From: Isoetes taiwanensis
Taxonomy: Eukaryota; Streptophyta; Lycopodiopsida; Isoetales; Isoetaceae
DNA length: 64,000 bases
NCBI GenBank assembly: GCA_021234155.1
Contig: JAJEKV010000176.1
Location: 62,001 to 126,000 of the forward strand
Reading direction: 5' to 3'
The translations under genes and the position numbers were made by a program. The notes beneath the pieces were generated by a model. The model saw only the letters and a list, made by a program, of their open reading frames with translations, ran no database searches and was not told the DNA's origin. This document shows, piece after piece, positions 12,271 through 24,426 of this stretch. Within the stretch, counting starts at the first letter, position 1, and each line of letters opens with the position of its first letter.

Positions 12271-12449
12271 ATCTCTCCCACTAGAACTATGCTCGAGGAC
12301 GATCCACTCGAGCGGTCTCCCATGAGTCCGTTACAATCTCTCCCACTAGAACTATGCTCGTCCTCGAGCATCATAGACCAAGTCATGACCTACCATCCAA
12401 CGGTATTTCGGGTCATACTTGCCCCCATAGAGACTTGAACTCGAGCCCT

Positions 12450-12461
12450 GCTCTGATACCA
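12450..12461 (-). other. Primer-binding site, iMet-tRNA type
   Basis: Minus-strand TGGTATCAGAGC, 2 bp from LTR 3. This is the usual complement of the plant initiator Met-tRNA 3' end. The left internal has a decayed version (TTGTTATCAAAGC) at about 12112-12124. Confidence 0.8.
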
Positions 12462-12463
12462 AA

Positions 12464-12621
12464 TGTAACGTTCCTAATCGACATGCCCTTAACCAACTGG
12501 GCAAAACCGTCTAGACGTTCATGAGTAGTCACGTCTACTCATTTATGCCGGTGTCTCGGGAACGCCCCACAGGCACATTCAAGGATCGAATACTCGAGTA
12601 GTCTACCACGGGCCCGTTACA
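12464..12621 (-). repeat. TRIM LTR 3 (5'-most)
   Basis: TGTAACGTTCC to GCCCGTTACA, followed by TAGGA. The primer site lies just left of it. Confidence 0.8.
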
Positions 12622-12626
12622 TAGGA

Positions 12627-15600
12627 GGGCTTCTTTTAATCTCTGGATGCGAAGAGGGATTATTGGATTTGGGTTTTGACACTGTTAGATATATTTTTCT
12701 CATACATTTGAAATAAGATAAGGGATGCACATTTTTCACTAATGAAAATGCTTGTACAAGTATCATATGGATGCAAAGGTTTTGGCAATATAAGGCCTTA
12801 CGAGAGGGGGTTTTCTACGAGGAAATGCGTATACAGAGGGGTTTCTTCTAACCCTATGCGGACGATGTTAGCTTAGCTGCATCCCCTGGGCAAGAAATTG
12901 GTGCATGCTACCCGCCATGTCGGTTTTCCTTACTTCTACAGTAGCAATTAGGCATAGAACAAAGATACAAACTCGAGTATTTTTTTGTACAGGACATTTT
13001 AAACTAATCGATTTTCTAAGAATAGCAAATATTTTATCTACTTCTCTAAACAAGACCAAAATATCTCCTCTATCTATCTAAAATCTAAATGTCTTTTCTA
13101 TTTTTCTCAAATATCTTCCTTAATTTTGGTGTAGATGCCTAAGATTCATAAGAAATAAAGTATCTTCTTACCAACAACTCCTAGGTGTGTCACATTCATT
13201 CATGGGCATTAAAGATGATTCAACATTATCAAAGGGACTCCAACATTTTGATTCCAAGAACGCCCTTCTAGAGAATTCATCGAGTCTTCATGCAAGGCTT
13301 CCTGAAGACTTCATGCTGAATAGAGAAGCCTGGCATATATTTATTCAAGCTTCACAGATTATGAAGAATTGCACGCCTGCAAACTTTATTCTTGCATAGA
13401 TGAAGGTGAAAATTTGTAGGTGCAGATATCAAAGGGTTCCAATTAAATTCGAGTATAGAGCCGTTGCAATTCTTGTTGAGGCCAAAGAACTTGGCGCAGA
13501 AAAATTTCTATTTAGAAATGACTATAAGGTGAATGCCTTGTATTTCTCTGAGAGACAAATTGTTGCAGAAAAGAAAAGTTTTATGGATTCTGAAGCAACA
13601 TATATCTCCTGAAGAGTGCTTTGTAGAAGCTATGCTTCAAAAGATTGGAGCAGATAACCATAGTTAGTTCCAGATGCAAGTGATAGGCTCAGATAAATTG
13701 CAAAATTTTAGCAAATTGGAAAGCCTATATTCTGAGAGTGGGTAAAGTGCAAAAGAACAGAGGTTAGTTTAGGCCTATTTTCACAATGCAATAAACAATA
13801 CCAGTTGAAGATTGAGACTATTGCAGACGTGACAGATCAAAATTACAAACAAATCTGTGAGAGAATGGTGATGAAAAAAGAAAATATGTTCAAGTACCAA
13901 GCAACTATAGCTTTGCAGATCTCATGAAGATTGATCCGAGATTAAAGGGATCAGTGGCTATGTCCAAAGAAGAAGACGACTTTTGAATTGTAAGCCAAGT
14001 CTGAATTATTAATGGTCTTAAAAGTAAATAAGTAGCAATAAGTAAGTATACTCAGCAAGGGGGGACGAATGAGGACTTAGTATCTTGCCTTATTATCTTC
14101 GAATGCAAAATTAATGGAGAGAAATGCAGTATAATATAATCATGCATCCTCAATGTTCCCGAAATCGGGTTTATAGAGTCTACTAGATCTAAGGAGTCTA
14201 CAAGTTTAAATTCTTTATGTTAATGAGAATAGCAGTTGCCTCTAGTTCATCTAGAGATAAGCAGCTTCAAGCCTATCAAGATGGTTCTAGTTAAGAGCAG
14301 GTTGAATTATTTCATAGAAACTCAAGTGAATCTTGCCATATGGTGATTGTATTGAATTGCATATCCTAAGAGACTTATATATTTGGCTAAAATTGAGTAG
14401 TTATGGACAATTTTGAGTATTCTACTATTGGACACTAGAGTTAGCAAATAATTACTTGATCTACAAGTGTGATAAGAGGCTAATCTATCATCCTAAACAC
14501 TCAAACCCATAGACCTGAAGGCGAAGCTCTAGATCTGAGCTTAAGAATGCATGGCAAATTTAAGAAATGCGTGGGACCGAGATGTCAAGAATTTGGCGAA
14601 AGAAGAAAAAATATTTTCAATAGTAACCTATTCAGCTTTAGTAAGCTATTGAGCAAACTGCCAAGTTGGTGATCTTAGCAAAAGGCACGTCTCATATGAA
14701 GAGCTATAGTTGCACCTATATGTACGCCATGGTTGGGCTTGTTCCAACCAATTTGTAAAATTCTCTTCCGTCCTCCCTATGATTATCAATCAACCATGCA
14801 CATTTCAATCTCAATACATCAAACACATAAACATACCATAGCCTAGAAATAATCAATGAAGCTCCGCTATTCATGAAAAAACAATCTAACTTTGCAATAA
14901 ATAAGCTACCCCAGAGAAATAACATAACTCCTATGTGTAATGAGGTTTCAGATCATTCTAGAGCCATGTAGGTAGTTAACTGAATGACATAATTGAATTG
15001 TAGACCATGATGAGATCTAGATTCTTTGCATGTGCGTTGTCAAAGTTAGATTTATTTATTTATTAACTTTTTTTTTTTTTTTTAAGAATGTGTTACCACT
15101 TTATATTATAAGATTAGAAAGTACAAGTTAGAATAGTCGAATACCTTCGTCATCCACTAAAAGAAGGAATCCTTTCCATACACTTAGCAGAAGGCCTCTG
15201 ATACGGAGTCAAGCACGGGGAGAGTGGTCCACGACGACGGGGTTATGTGGCATGGCAAAGTATGGCAAACATTGCATGTTAATGTGTTATTGCTAGGTTA
15301 GGTTTGCGAGGTTAAATCGCAGCCGTGGATCTGGAGCATATCCTGGGTACGATGCCAAATCAGCGGCCAGCATCTTTTTGGAGAAAAAATGGCTTGCCAT
15401 TTCCTAAGGTCTCCATAAAAAATGCCTTGCCACTTAACGAACTCATGGTGACTGAAGAGAAGGTCCGCAGACCATGCAGACCGGCAGACCATGCAGACCG
15501 GCAGAGCAATCAGATGGGATCCATCAATCAAATTGCAACAGCTTTGCCTACTCTCCCGCAAGATATTTTTATCCCGCCTTAAGGTCGCCCCTCCTTCTGC

Positions 15601-16269
15601 TCTGCTCTGCGCTGCTTTGCTCTGCGGTGCTCCTGCTCTGCCCTAAAAAATAGATAGCGGCATCTTTTCTGAGAAAAGCCTAGCTGCTGGATATCCTGGT
15701 CGGCAGCCATAACTCAAGCTCCGGTGATGCAGCTTTTAACCTCATATTCCAGCATAACTCAAGCTCCGGTGATGCAACAACGGATCTGCTGGCGTTTCAA
15801 TCTAGGTTTCCAAGAAGAAGACAGAAAAAGAGAGCAAACTTGCCCAGTCTGAGACCTCGCCAGACAAATCATCACGTGACAACCTCTTCATTCTATTTCC
15901 AGACAACCTCTTCATTCTATTTCCAGACATTGCAAAAGCCCAGGGAAATTCGTTCTGATTCCTAAAGGGACATCTAAACGCCATGAAGCTCCTCAAATGC
16001 CTCAAATTATACGCTTTTGAATACAATACACCAGTCAATTCTTACCCCACACCACTGAATTCCAAATACAAAACCAAAATCGTGGAAGTTTATAGGGCAA
16101 GGGCTTGAAAGGGGATACATTTACACCTAGGGATCTATATTATATTATTGGTGGTTGCACTACAAGGATGGGGTCGTGATATAAAAAAAAGGGCCATCTA
16201 TCATCAATACGTTATGTCTTTATATAGAAAAAGGGGACAATGGGATATTTACAAAGGGCTTGCCTTTTT
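12627..16269. other. No recognisable gene; small repeats
   Basis: Open frames are short and overlap on both strands (for example 15298-15582). Repeats seen: a poly(T) run at about 15066-15085; tandem GACCATGCAGACCGGCA around 15470-15505; a CTG/CTC-rich patch at 15595-15645; a 25-bp direct repeat CATAACTCAAGCTCCGGTGA at about 15709 and 15752; and a perfect 27-bp tandem GACAACCTCTTCATTCTATT... at about 15878-15930. Confidence 0.5.
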
Positions 16270-17951
16270 AATATATAACAGGGGCAGATATAAAACAGAG
16301 GCATGAACCTGTTAACAAAATTACATAGGAGCGACCTGGAACAGTAAATCTTAGACAGCAGAAGGATCGTGGGCGATCATCCCGGCATCAGGATCACAGA
16401 GATGAGTGGCGGATTGATTATTGGGCAGACCCATGCTCACCTTAGAAGATTGACGGATCGAATCAGAGCAATTCCGGGTTGTTGCAGGAGCTGGCTGATC
16501 ATCGGCCCAGACTTGCCGATTCTTGCATTGGGTCGATTCCTGCTTATCAGCATACCCTCAGGGACCTGCATTCATTCTGAGGCTTGAGAAGGAGAGGCCG
16601 ACCAGATCAGATAAAGATCGACCCTTTGACCCCATTTGATCCCAAGGAAATCCCTGATTAGTGCCGAGGGGCTTTCTTCTTATGAGTGAAGAATAATTAA
16701 CAAAGAGGAGGTTCCTTCTTATTTCATAGGCGGGATGTTGGTTTTGCTCAAGACCTACGCGGAGTAGCCAGAGATCTATAACCCAGTTGCCATAACCCAG
16801 TTGCCAGTTGCATTGCCATAACCCTGTGGACCCGGTTGGGTGGTTAACCGTGTAATTCAAATTATTTATCTGAGATAAATAAAGCATTTGGATCTTGTTC
16901 TTCAATTAAGATACTGTTAATCAGTTGTTTAGTTCCCCATAGACAATGAATCGTATCAGCCTCATTGCAGGAACTAATTAAAAATAAAATAAAAAGGACT
17001 TACACTGTTACACAGGAACTAAAAAATATAAAAGACTTATACACATTTAAATTTCAATTTAATTCTTCAAACCATAATTAGTACTCAGATTAGTACTTGA
17101 ACCATAACGAGCTCCACCAACCTCTTTCTAAGGTCATTCAAAGGGCAACCTTCAATACCTTGTTAACTTGGATATGGATGTTTGTGGAACAAGGTATATA
17201 ACAGTAATGTAGTTCAGGTGGAATCTTCTTGGGCTATTGATTCTGAGATGGAAGCTGCAACTGCAACTGGGGCTGTTGATTGTGATTTTTGCAACCGCGA
17301 CCTTCTCCTGGGCTGATGATTATGCAGCAGGAAGGCTGTTGATTCTGCAGTAGAAGGACCATTAGAGGATGGCAATTTTGCAGCAGGAGGAGTTTTTTGT
17401 ATGGGTGTGGACGAGGTTTCTTTCGTAGAGAGAGCCCGAACCGAAGGGCCATCAGAAGATGACAATTTTGCAGCACGAGGATCTTTCTCTATGGATGTGG
17501 ACGAGGCTTCTTTCTTACAGAGAGCGCGTACCGCAATGATGGCTGTTGATACCTCGTTAATGGAGACCACCACCGCGATGGCGATCTGACAACAATCCAC
17601 CTCCTCAGATTTAGAACCACAACGACCACAACCACAACAAGCACAACAACCTGCTCTCACAAGCCTACATATAATATGTATTGCAGCCTTGGTAACAATC
17701 TTGGCTATCCTGCCCATCTTTTTCGCAGCGGCGGGGCTCTTACCAGATCGCTTTGCAATGTTCTCTACACATTTTTTTATTGCTATAGGGACCAAGTCCA
17801 TTGTACATCCCTCAAGCTCATCTGATGTTGTACTACCTTCTCCTCCATTGTCGTTATCTGTTGTAAGTTAAACATTATCAGTAAACATTATCAGTGAGCC
17901 TATGCAAACAACTATAACTCAAACAACACAAATTCTTTTTTAACAGACTTT

Positions 17952-18160
17952 TAAGGTAAGGTTATCGGTCTAACGAGGCTGATAACCAAAAATGCGCGAC
18001 CGAAGCTGTACGTCCGAGGCCAGATATTTGCACATAAGGCCGAGGCCCGCAAAGGCCGAAGGCCGATCGAGGCCTTACGTGCAAATATCTGGCCGAGGAC
18101 GTACAACCGAGGCCATGCATTTTTTGTTATCAGCCAAGGCAAAGACCAATAACCACCTTA
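17952..18160. repeat. Foldback element in intron 2, copy 1
   Basis: Two imperfect arms of ~95 bp pair almost end to end: TAAGGTAAGGTTATCGGTC... against ...GACCAATAACCACCTTA, with inner blocks such as GGCCAGATATTTGCAC / GTGCAAATATCTGGCC. It lies wholly in the intron between exons 2 and 3, so splicing would remove it. It resembles a MITE. The arms carry many CG dinucleotides although the flanks are AT-rich. Confidence 0.8.
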
Positions 18161-18185
18161 TCGGGCTGAAAACTACTGATAACTA

Positions 18186-18251
18186 TTATCACTCCTAGGA
18201 GTGATAACTTAATTATCGGACTCTCCCTTTACACTAGAGAGTCCGATAATT
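18186..18251. repeat. Two adjoining palindromes in intron 2, copy 1
   Basis: TTATCACTCCTAGGAGTGAT with AA (18186-18207) is a perfect 22-nt palindrome. AATTATCGGACTCTC (18211-18225) and GAGAGTCCGATAATT (18237-18251) are perfect 15-bp arms around an 11-nt loop. Both are identical in copy 2. Confidence 0.85.
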
Positions 18252-18622
18252 TATGGAATCTAACCTTATAGACCTGTGGGAACATTTTAGATTCATATGG
18301 AGCAACAAATAGAAATTTAAGGGGTGGAATTTTACCTGATTCTGATTCTGATTCGGCCTGCTCAGACGCATCTAATGATATATTATCTTCTCCAATGTCA
18401 TTGTCTGTGGTAGAAAACATTAGTCAGTGCATATGCAAGTAGCTTATTCAACACAAATCGCATTTCAAAAGACGTTTTAGGTATGATCTTTTAGTACATT
18501 TTAGATGCATAATGTAAAATTTAAGGGGTGGAATTTTCACCAGGTTCTGGGTCAGCTTCGGCCGGCGGTTCTGCCTCAGAATCGGGAAGGCAGTCAGGGA
18601 CGATCTGTGACGTTGATGCAGG

Positions 18623-19379
18623 TTAAATCAGTGAAAATAGCTAGAGTAAGTCTAGCATATACGGTGACGTCTCATTGAAGAACATCCCGAGGATGGTTGG
18701 AACGGTATTAGAATAACCGATAATGAGAGGTTAACTATTCAAAGGTTCCAGATACGAATGAATTACTTCAAGGTTATAAGCTGAGAGCATTTATTTGGTT
18801 TTAGGAATAAAAAGATGGATCGAATCGCGTCCCTCTGATAGAAGAGAAGAAGGAGTACGACGACTTTGGTGATTACATCTTTAGGGATAACCGAGAAGAG
18901 GGCAATACATAGCAATTTCAAGTCCCGATAAAAATCAAGACGAGACCAGTAGTCCATATATCCTAAGAGTTACCCTACTCGGGGGGGACAATTGGAGGTA
19001 CGGAAGTAGAGGCTGGAGGATCCGTTGCCTTGCGGCATAGACCCGTTAGAGATTATGACTTTGAAACTCTTAAGAGGGTAAGGAATTGGATGATCATATG
19101 GCAGTTACTAACGAAGATTGAAACATTGGGTTTTCCTATTAGAAGACCAGGAGGTTTTAGTGCCTCCGCTTCATTATGAGGGAGCCAAAGACGACAACAT
19201 TCAAAGGGATCAAAAGTTGAGGTTGACATGCTAACTTAAGAAAAATAGGTTAGGTGTGACAAAACATGGCGAAACGCAAATTAACTGAAGGAACCTTTAT
19301 AAAAGGCCTTGGACTATGGTAGAAACCTTTGGAACTATGGCATAATCCCATGGGAAAATTATAGTTTATGTATGGGGTT
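18623..19379. other. Unassigned DNA right of duplication copy 1
   Basis: No gene recognised; open frames are short. It may include the left part of an old LTR ending at 19511, since a TGACG-type start occurs near 18662 (GGTGACGTCTC), but its homology to the other LTRs in the window is not clear by eye. Confidence 0.4.
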
Positions 19380-19511
19380 AAAGTACCATAAGTTTAAATT
19401 AATCCCTTTTAGGTCAACCCCTTAGGTTAAGATACTCCATGGTGGCGCCTTTATTGGGTGACGCGGTCGGCTTATTTATAATTATACCGTATAAATACGT
19501 GGAACGCCACA
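19380..19511 (-). repeat. Probable gypsy LTR edge (U3 end) with polypurine tract
   Basis: CCGTATAAATACGTGGAACGCCACA ends at 19511. It is very close to the right edges of the LTRs at 30437 (TATAAATACGTGGAACGTCA...) and 60492 (GGAACGTCACA). On the minus strand this would be an LTR start (TGTGGCGTTCC) with a TATAAATA-like box, preceded by a purine run (CTAAGAGGGAAGAA, 19512-19525). The left edge of the LTR is undefined. Confidence 0.5.
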
Positions 19512-19525
19512 TTCTTCCCTCTTAG

Positions 19526-22299
19526 AAATAATGCCGTCCCTCATTGATTGGGGTTAGTCAAACAAATGACGGTTAATCGAAAACTGCAATAGAAGAAAGT
19601 ATACATAAAAAGGAAGGTTTCCTTATTTCCAAAGGTAATAGCATGAAAGCTTAAAACATAGAAGAGTTTAAGCACCAAGGTGCATTTGACATACTTATCA
19701 TAAAAAGGTTTAAGGACCGAAGTCCGATATCAAATATCACCGTAACAAGAAGGTAAATACATGTAGGTAAGATAAAATCGAAAAGTCGGGCCATCGGCAA
19801 CCCTCTATACATGGGCGTGTCACGTCATCGCTATCGGCGCCCGCACATGTGAATACATCAGCATGTACAAGTCCAACATAGAGTTGGCCCCTGCCCATTT
19901 GGGAAGTAGGTGGTACAGGCACATCATAAGAACTACGAAGGTTACATTTCAGCTAAGTTAGAGCAGAGCTCTAGCATTGTGGGATGAGGATATATGTTTG
20001 TTATGTACATAGCATGTACACATACGATAAACATGCTGGAGAGGTAATCTAAGTGGCGACACAAGGAGAGAAAGACGAGTGTATCCCAAAGTTACCGATG
20101 AAGGGTTTAGAGTATGTTCGGGGATGAGCAAACAACATTCACCCCGTTGTAGGCTAAGGTATGATGTCGTGAAGTTGGCACTTGAAATAAATGTCAACGC
20201 CACTAGAATGAAGCTTAAGATGAGGGGGTTGAATGGTAAAATAGTACAATTCCAGGATAGGTAGCAAATAGCAGTTACTTGCTAGAAGTCCAAATGTGTC
20301 TTGCATAGACACTTAAGACTATCTTTCCCACATGATCCATACCTGGATCAGGCAGAGGTGAAAAGCATGGGTTACATGGAGGTGTAAGTCAGAATATACA
20401 GGACTTCGAACATGGATACAAGTCCAAAGTTATATCAAATGCCTCGGTATTGTAGGAAGACGATAAAAATACGGTAGACACCTTGATGACTCCGGGTAAT
20501 TTAGGATTAGTACGGCGGTGACCGCTTTTTAGGCCATGACTATGGCTTAAATGAGGATGCCAAGTCATTTGGAATGCCGTAACAACAACATAACATCATG
20601 ACAGAGAAATGTAATAACTAACATTTGGAGGATGTAGAACAATGTTGAATCATAACCCCCAATGATAGGTGGGTCAACAATATAGGGAACATATAATAGC
20701 GGCTTAGAAGCCACAAGACGATTAATGAATACGAAAGGAGTAATTGGATTGGTGACTCTATCGAGTAAAGGTCACAACAAAACGGTGAGTTGTGTATGCG
20801 CTAGTAGCAGCGTAAGGGTCGGAATACTTGAGGACCCTTATTAAAGATGTTTAGCAACTGGGTAGAAAGGTTATTGTCTAACATGAAGGGTAGTCTTTGC
20901 TAACATGCAAAGATATACCGCGGCTTGAAAGGCGTAAAAGAGCTGAAAAACTCTTTAAAGATTTGATGTATGACTTAAGGAAGAAGACTTCCATGTCCTA
21001 GGACAAGATGGTGAATTGAATTTACCAAAGACATTTTTAATAATTAAATAGATAGGTAGGTAGCATTTATACGTCATGCCATATTGGCAAAGTCCATGAG
21101 GACATATAAGGAACCCTCAGAGACTTGAAGACAAGATCTCTGGATAGAGGAGGCCTAGCTTGCGAGGTCTTTGTGTGGTATTGTCCTTCGGGATAGTCAC
21201 ATAATCCCTTGGAATATGTAAGTTCATTTGCGGACTTCAGGACGTTTAGGCATTAAAATAATGGTTGGAAATACTTTGCCCGGATCATATCTAGATATCC
21301 TAAAAGGAGGATAGCCAACAATAGTTGGATGTCATTGGACCCATACAGATGGAAGAACCCCAAAAGAGGGTAGGTCACAATTTGATCTGGCGTGTAAAGC
21401 AGATAATTATTCACAGCCATATAGGCGGTGAGGTTTGGCACAAAGTAATACTAAAGTTTGTAGCCGGGATTGATTTAGAACGAAGGTGTTAACACTATTG
21501 TAGGGGTCTAACACAAGCACTCATTACGTATTACAGGGTATGTATCCTGGTCTGGGGAAATGGTCCACAAAAAGAACATGACCATTGAGAAAAAGTAGTG
21601 AAGGGTGGTAGGATTAAAGCCATGGTCCAGCTAGAAGGGTGCTGCATGGCAGTCCCTAGTTGGTTGGGCGAGAAGAGATCCTTTCTCTAGGAAATGAGAC
21701 GAGTCAAGGTTTAGACACTAGAGAGAGACACCGTTAATTACAGTTATGTCTATAAAACATTTCTTGTATAACGTCGAATAAGGTCTAATATAAAGCATAT
21801 GAATGTAGTATGGATTGAATCATGGCAAGGGCCGAAGAAATTGTGTTATCAAGGCATCTACCAAAGGAAAAAATATAGGTCGAGGAACGCCGATAACCGG
21901 ACATTATTATCGTCACTTAAAGAATATCCAGGGATATAACACATGCTGCTATTCTAGAGAGTTGCCCTGTCATTGTTAATTAAATTCCGGAATTAGTCCC
22001 ACCAAGTGATTTGATGTTATCATAACAAGTTGGCCTTATCTTGCTAGATTACGTCGTTTCATTTGGTGGTTTATTCCTAGGGATACTAGCTTTATATATG
22101 GTTACTTGCTTATCCCACCGACTACTTCTGCGAGAGAGGTCGACTCCCGTGGCTATGGCAAGACTGCTTACTCTGGCGGCCATGGGCAAGAGAGCTTGCT
22201 CCGGTGGAGTTGTTGCCTCCACAACGTGAATCTATGGAAGGCAGTCTTTTAATTTAAATAGAAAACAGAGCCACTATAAATAAAATGAGAACTATTATA
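19526..22299. other. Decayed, probably retrotransposon-internal DNA
   Basis: No long open frame and no recognisable pol motif on either strand. It lies between a minus-strand LTR start with polypurine tract (19511-19525) and, further right, a minus-strand LTR end with primer site (24679-24691), so it could be the eroded interior of one gypsy element. That is inference from position only. Confidence 0.35.
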
Positions 22300-22311
22300 T
22301 TCCTTGATAGA

Positions 22312-22579
22312 GGAACTTAGCCCATTGGTAAAGGGGCTGACTTGGTTGTAGGAGGTCAAGGGTTCAATCCCACAATATGCCCCTTTCTTTTAAAAAGAGT
22401 TGTGGTCTAAAAATAAAAGTTACCTTTAACTAATTTTTTTGAAATTTTAACCCTAAAAAAATTTTTAAAAGAAAAAGTGGCGGAGCGCGCTTTTCGAGGT
22501 GGCGGGCACCCCCTACCTCGACGTTGCTACGGCCGCCAGGAGCGTCCGGGTACCCCCTGCCCGCCACTTAGGGTTAGGG

Positions 22580-22612
<33 letters not shown>
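22312..22612 (+). mobile_element. tRNA-derived SINE (probable)
   Basis: TAGCCCATTGG (22319-22329) fits the pol III A box and GGGTTCAATCCC (22361-22372) fits the B box, about 30 bp apart as in a tRNA head. There is no acceptor-stem pairing, so it is not a working tRNA gene. A tail region follows, then a GC-rich module (22499-22577) and a poly(T) run to about 22612. Whether the module belongs to the SINE is uncertain, because it also occurs alone at 24427. No target duplication was found. Confidence 0.6.
22499..22577 (+). repeat. GC-rich module with inverted ends, copy 1
   Basis: GTGGCGGGCA (22499-22508) and TGCCCGCCAC (22558-22567) are perfect inverted ends around CCCCCTACCTCGACGTTGCT...GGTACCCCC, followed by TTAGGGTTAGGGT and then poly(T). 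It matches 24427-24508 with a few changes. Confidence 0.8.
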
Positions 22613-22614
<2 letters not shown>

Positions 22615-24426
22615 CTATTTTGCTTTAATTAAGCAATTTTGCTTGGACAATCAATTAAGGTTCTTTCAGGATGGATGGATGGCATGGCAGTACCAATAGC
22701 GCCAAACCGGCCGCCCAAAAGGGGCAGAACATATCGATGGATAAAGACCCATTGCTCTAATCTGCAGTCTACAATCTTCTTCAGGCCGTCTATGCGTAGC
22801 CTCAGCTCTATTTCATGTATTCTTGATAGCGATGACGGCAAAATGATCAAAACTTGGAGCAAAATCATGTGGACAAACTAATGCCAAGAACTTGGCAACA
22901 CAAAAGGTTTTTATGATTTGATTTTTCTGATTTCTGCCATGGGAATGTTCAAGACATACTACATTTAGGTCGGAATACAGAAATCATTTTCTGACAGAGC
23001 AAAATTCGTCATAACTTGACTGTTTTGTTGAAAAGATAGAGCATATCATGCAATTTCCAAAACATATAATTAATAGAAAAACAGAGCTTTGTGCTAAAAG
23101 TTATGCCTGTTTTCGTAGGGGCTGTTTTTTTATGGCAGCAAGTACTTATCCTACTTTTTTGACATGCTTAGACTTAAAATTTGATATTGATGCACCTAAG
23201 TTAAATTGTGGAATTATGAAAGGGGCTTCTTTTGCTTCTATTCTTGAGAATTTTGGTGGCTTATATCTCTTACTATCACCACGTAATAGATTTGATGTTT
23301 GGCTAGCTTGATATTTTACTAGATCCTTGAGTCGAATTTCAGACATCATTCTGACACAGCAAGTCTCGATAAAACTTGACTGTTTTTTCTTGAAATTATA
23401 GAGCATATCATGCCATTTCTGAAACATATAATTAATAGAAAAACAGAGCTCTGTGCTAAGAGTTATTCCAGTTTTAGTAGAAGCTGTTTTTTATGGCAGC
23501 AAGTACTTATCCTACAATTTTTGCATCTTTCCATATCATCCCTTCTGCTACCGAGGCTTTTAAAGTGAAAAATGCTTCTCTGGGATAATTCTATATAATG
23601 CTAGATGGACAATATATTGCTATGTGCTGAGATTATAAGACTTAAAGGTGGATAATTCAATCATTTGAGGTTGATTTGGGAAGAACTATATGTCTAAAAA
23701 TCCTATACATTATGATACAAAACTCGAGATTAATTTGGAACTTTATAATACTAAAAACGTTGATATTCCAGTTTCCATTCTTGTTAATGTTCACCTCAGG
23801 GCAAAAGGATACAATTGGTGATCAGTGATAAACTGAGAGACCCAATGTACCTTTTGGCCCTTGCACAATTACCATTATCATGCTAATTGTGTATTGATTG
23901 GCTGCAGGTACGGGTTCTCTTCTCCAATTGTGTTTATTTTGCTGTTAGAGTTGGCTTTAGCTTGAAGGATGTGGAATATCGAAAAAAGACATGGACAGTG
24001 GTTTGGAGCTGTCTGTCCATTGGAATATGGGCTGCAATATTGACGATCTATGTATTCAAAGTGATTTAGTAAGACAACTATTTTAGATTACTGATCAATA
24101 CATATGGTAAGATCCTTTTGGCTCAATTGTATCCATGCCAAGTTCTGGGCATAATGTTCAAACTATGGTACATAGAGTTTATAGTCTATGTAACTGCACA
24201 TAATTCGAATTGAATATTGTAGCAGATGAATTACTTCTAATTTATAATGATTCTAGTGAATAAATAATGATCTTCATATTATTTAGGCTTTGGGAAAAGG
24301 GGTACTAGTCTAGACTGGCTTGCCCAGTTTAGATATTAGGATGATAATACTGCCAAGGGATTGACCGAGGCAGATGCTGATCTAGCGTTTGCTAGTTCAG
24401 GCCGGTTTTTTTTTTTTTTAAATAGG
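22613..24426. other. Direct repeats; possible terminal exon
   Basis: A ~155-bp segment at 23000-23156 recurs at 23357-23516 (shared TAGAGCATATCATGC, ACATATAATTAATAGAAAAA, GGCAGCAAGTACTTATCCTA). At 23908-24069 a frame follows a good acceptor (TTGGCTGCAG) and ends in a hydrophobic, membrane-like segment (CLSIGIWAAILTIYVFKVI, stop). It could be the last exon of a small membrane protein gene, but no upstream exon was identified and the family is unknown. Confidence 0.4.

Larger units (their letters stand above)
11848..12621 (-). mobile_element. Tandem TRIM retrotransposon (three LTRs, two internals)
   Basis: Three ~150-bp repeats begin TGTAAYGTTCC and end in CGTTACA or a variant: 11848-12003, 12126-12270 and 12464-12621. 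Between them are two short non-coding internals. On the minus strand the right internal starts with TGGTATCAGAGCAGGGCTC, 2 bp after the LTR, which fits a primer site for initiator Met-tRNA. Each internal ends in a purine run (AGTGGGAGAGAT) just before the next LTR, a polypurine tract. Flanks TAAGA (11843-11847) and TAGGA (12622-12626) look like a 5-bp target duplication with one change. It encodes nothing and would need enzymes from another element. Confidence 0.85.
16270..18622. repeat. Segmental duplication, copy 1
   Basis: About 2.35 kb matches 35376-37724 in the same orientation, at an offset of ~19,101 bp over the gene body. Long blocks are identical (for example 17870-18330 against 36971-37431). 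Differences are small indels near 16800 and 17000 and clusters of change in exons 1 and 2. Homology fades at about 18622, inside exon 1 of the carried gene. Confidence 0.92.
17214..18622 (-). pseudogene. Unknown Cys-rich gene, copy 1 (5'-truncated)
   Basis: Same gene as at 36315-38046. Exons: end of exon 1 (18622-18541), exon 2 (18404-18336, 69 nt), exon 3 (17857-17214). Boundaries follow GT..AG: donors CCTG|GTGAAAA and TCAG|GTAAAAT, acceptors CCACAG and CAACAG. All junctions are phase 1 and the frame stays open: ...EADPEP-DNDIGEDN..., ...ESES-DNDNGGEG..., then MDLVPIAIKKCVENIAKR and a Cys-rich core CCACCGCGRCGS...DCC at residues ~52-74 of the 195-codon frame. The tail is Ser/Pro-rich with a basic RRRSR. 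Start codon and promoter are lost with most of exon 1. Function unknown. Confidence 0.6.

Noticed and set aside
15298-15582. Overlapping 85- and 87-codon frames on opposite strands
   Set aside because: No family, no splice or start context, and a tandem GACCATGCAGACCGGCA explains part of the openness.
16369-16905. Open frames on both strands in the duplication's 3' part (repeated at 35464-36019)
   Set aside because: They differ by frame-changing indels between copies and overlap each other, so coding is unlikely.
17234-17871. Plus- and minus-strand frames inside exon 3
   Set aside because: Shadows of the 195-codon minus-strand exon.
17951-18198. Short frames in the foldback, repeated at 37052-37299
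   Set aside because: Symmetry of the inverted repeat opens frames on both strands; this is intronic.
22312-22383. Functional tRNA gene
   Set aside because: A and B boxes are good, but there is no acceptor-stem pairing and a SINE-like tail follows.
22579-22612. Poly(T) as a reversed LINE or mRNA tail
   Set aside because: No RT or exon sequence lies on its right in the required orientation.
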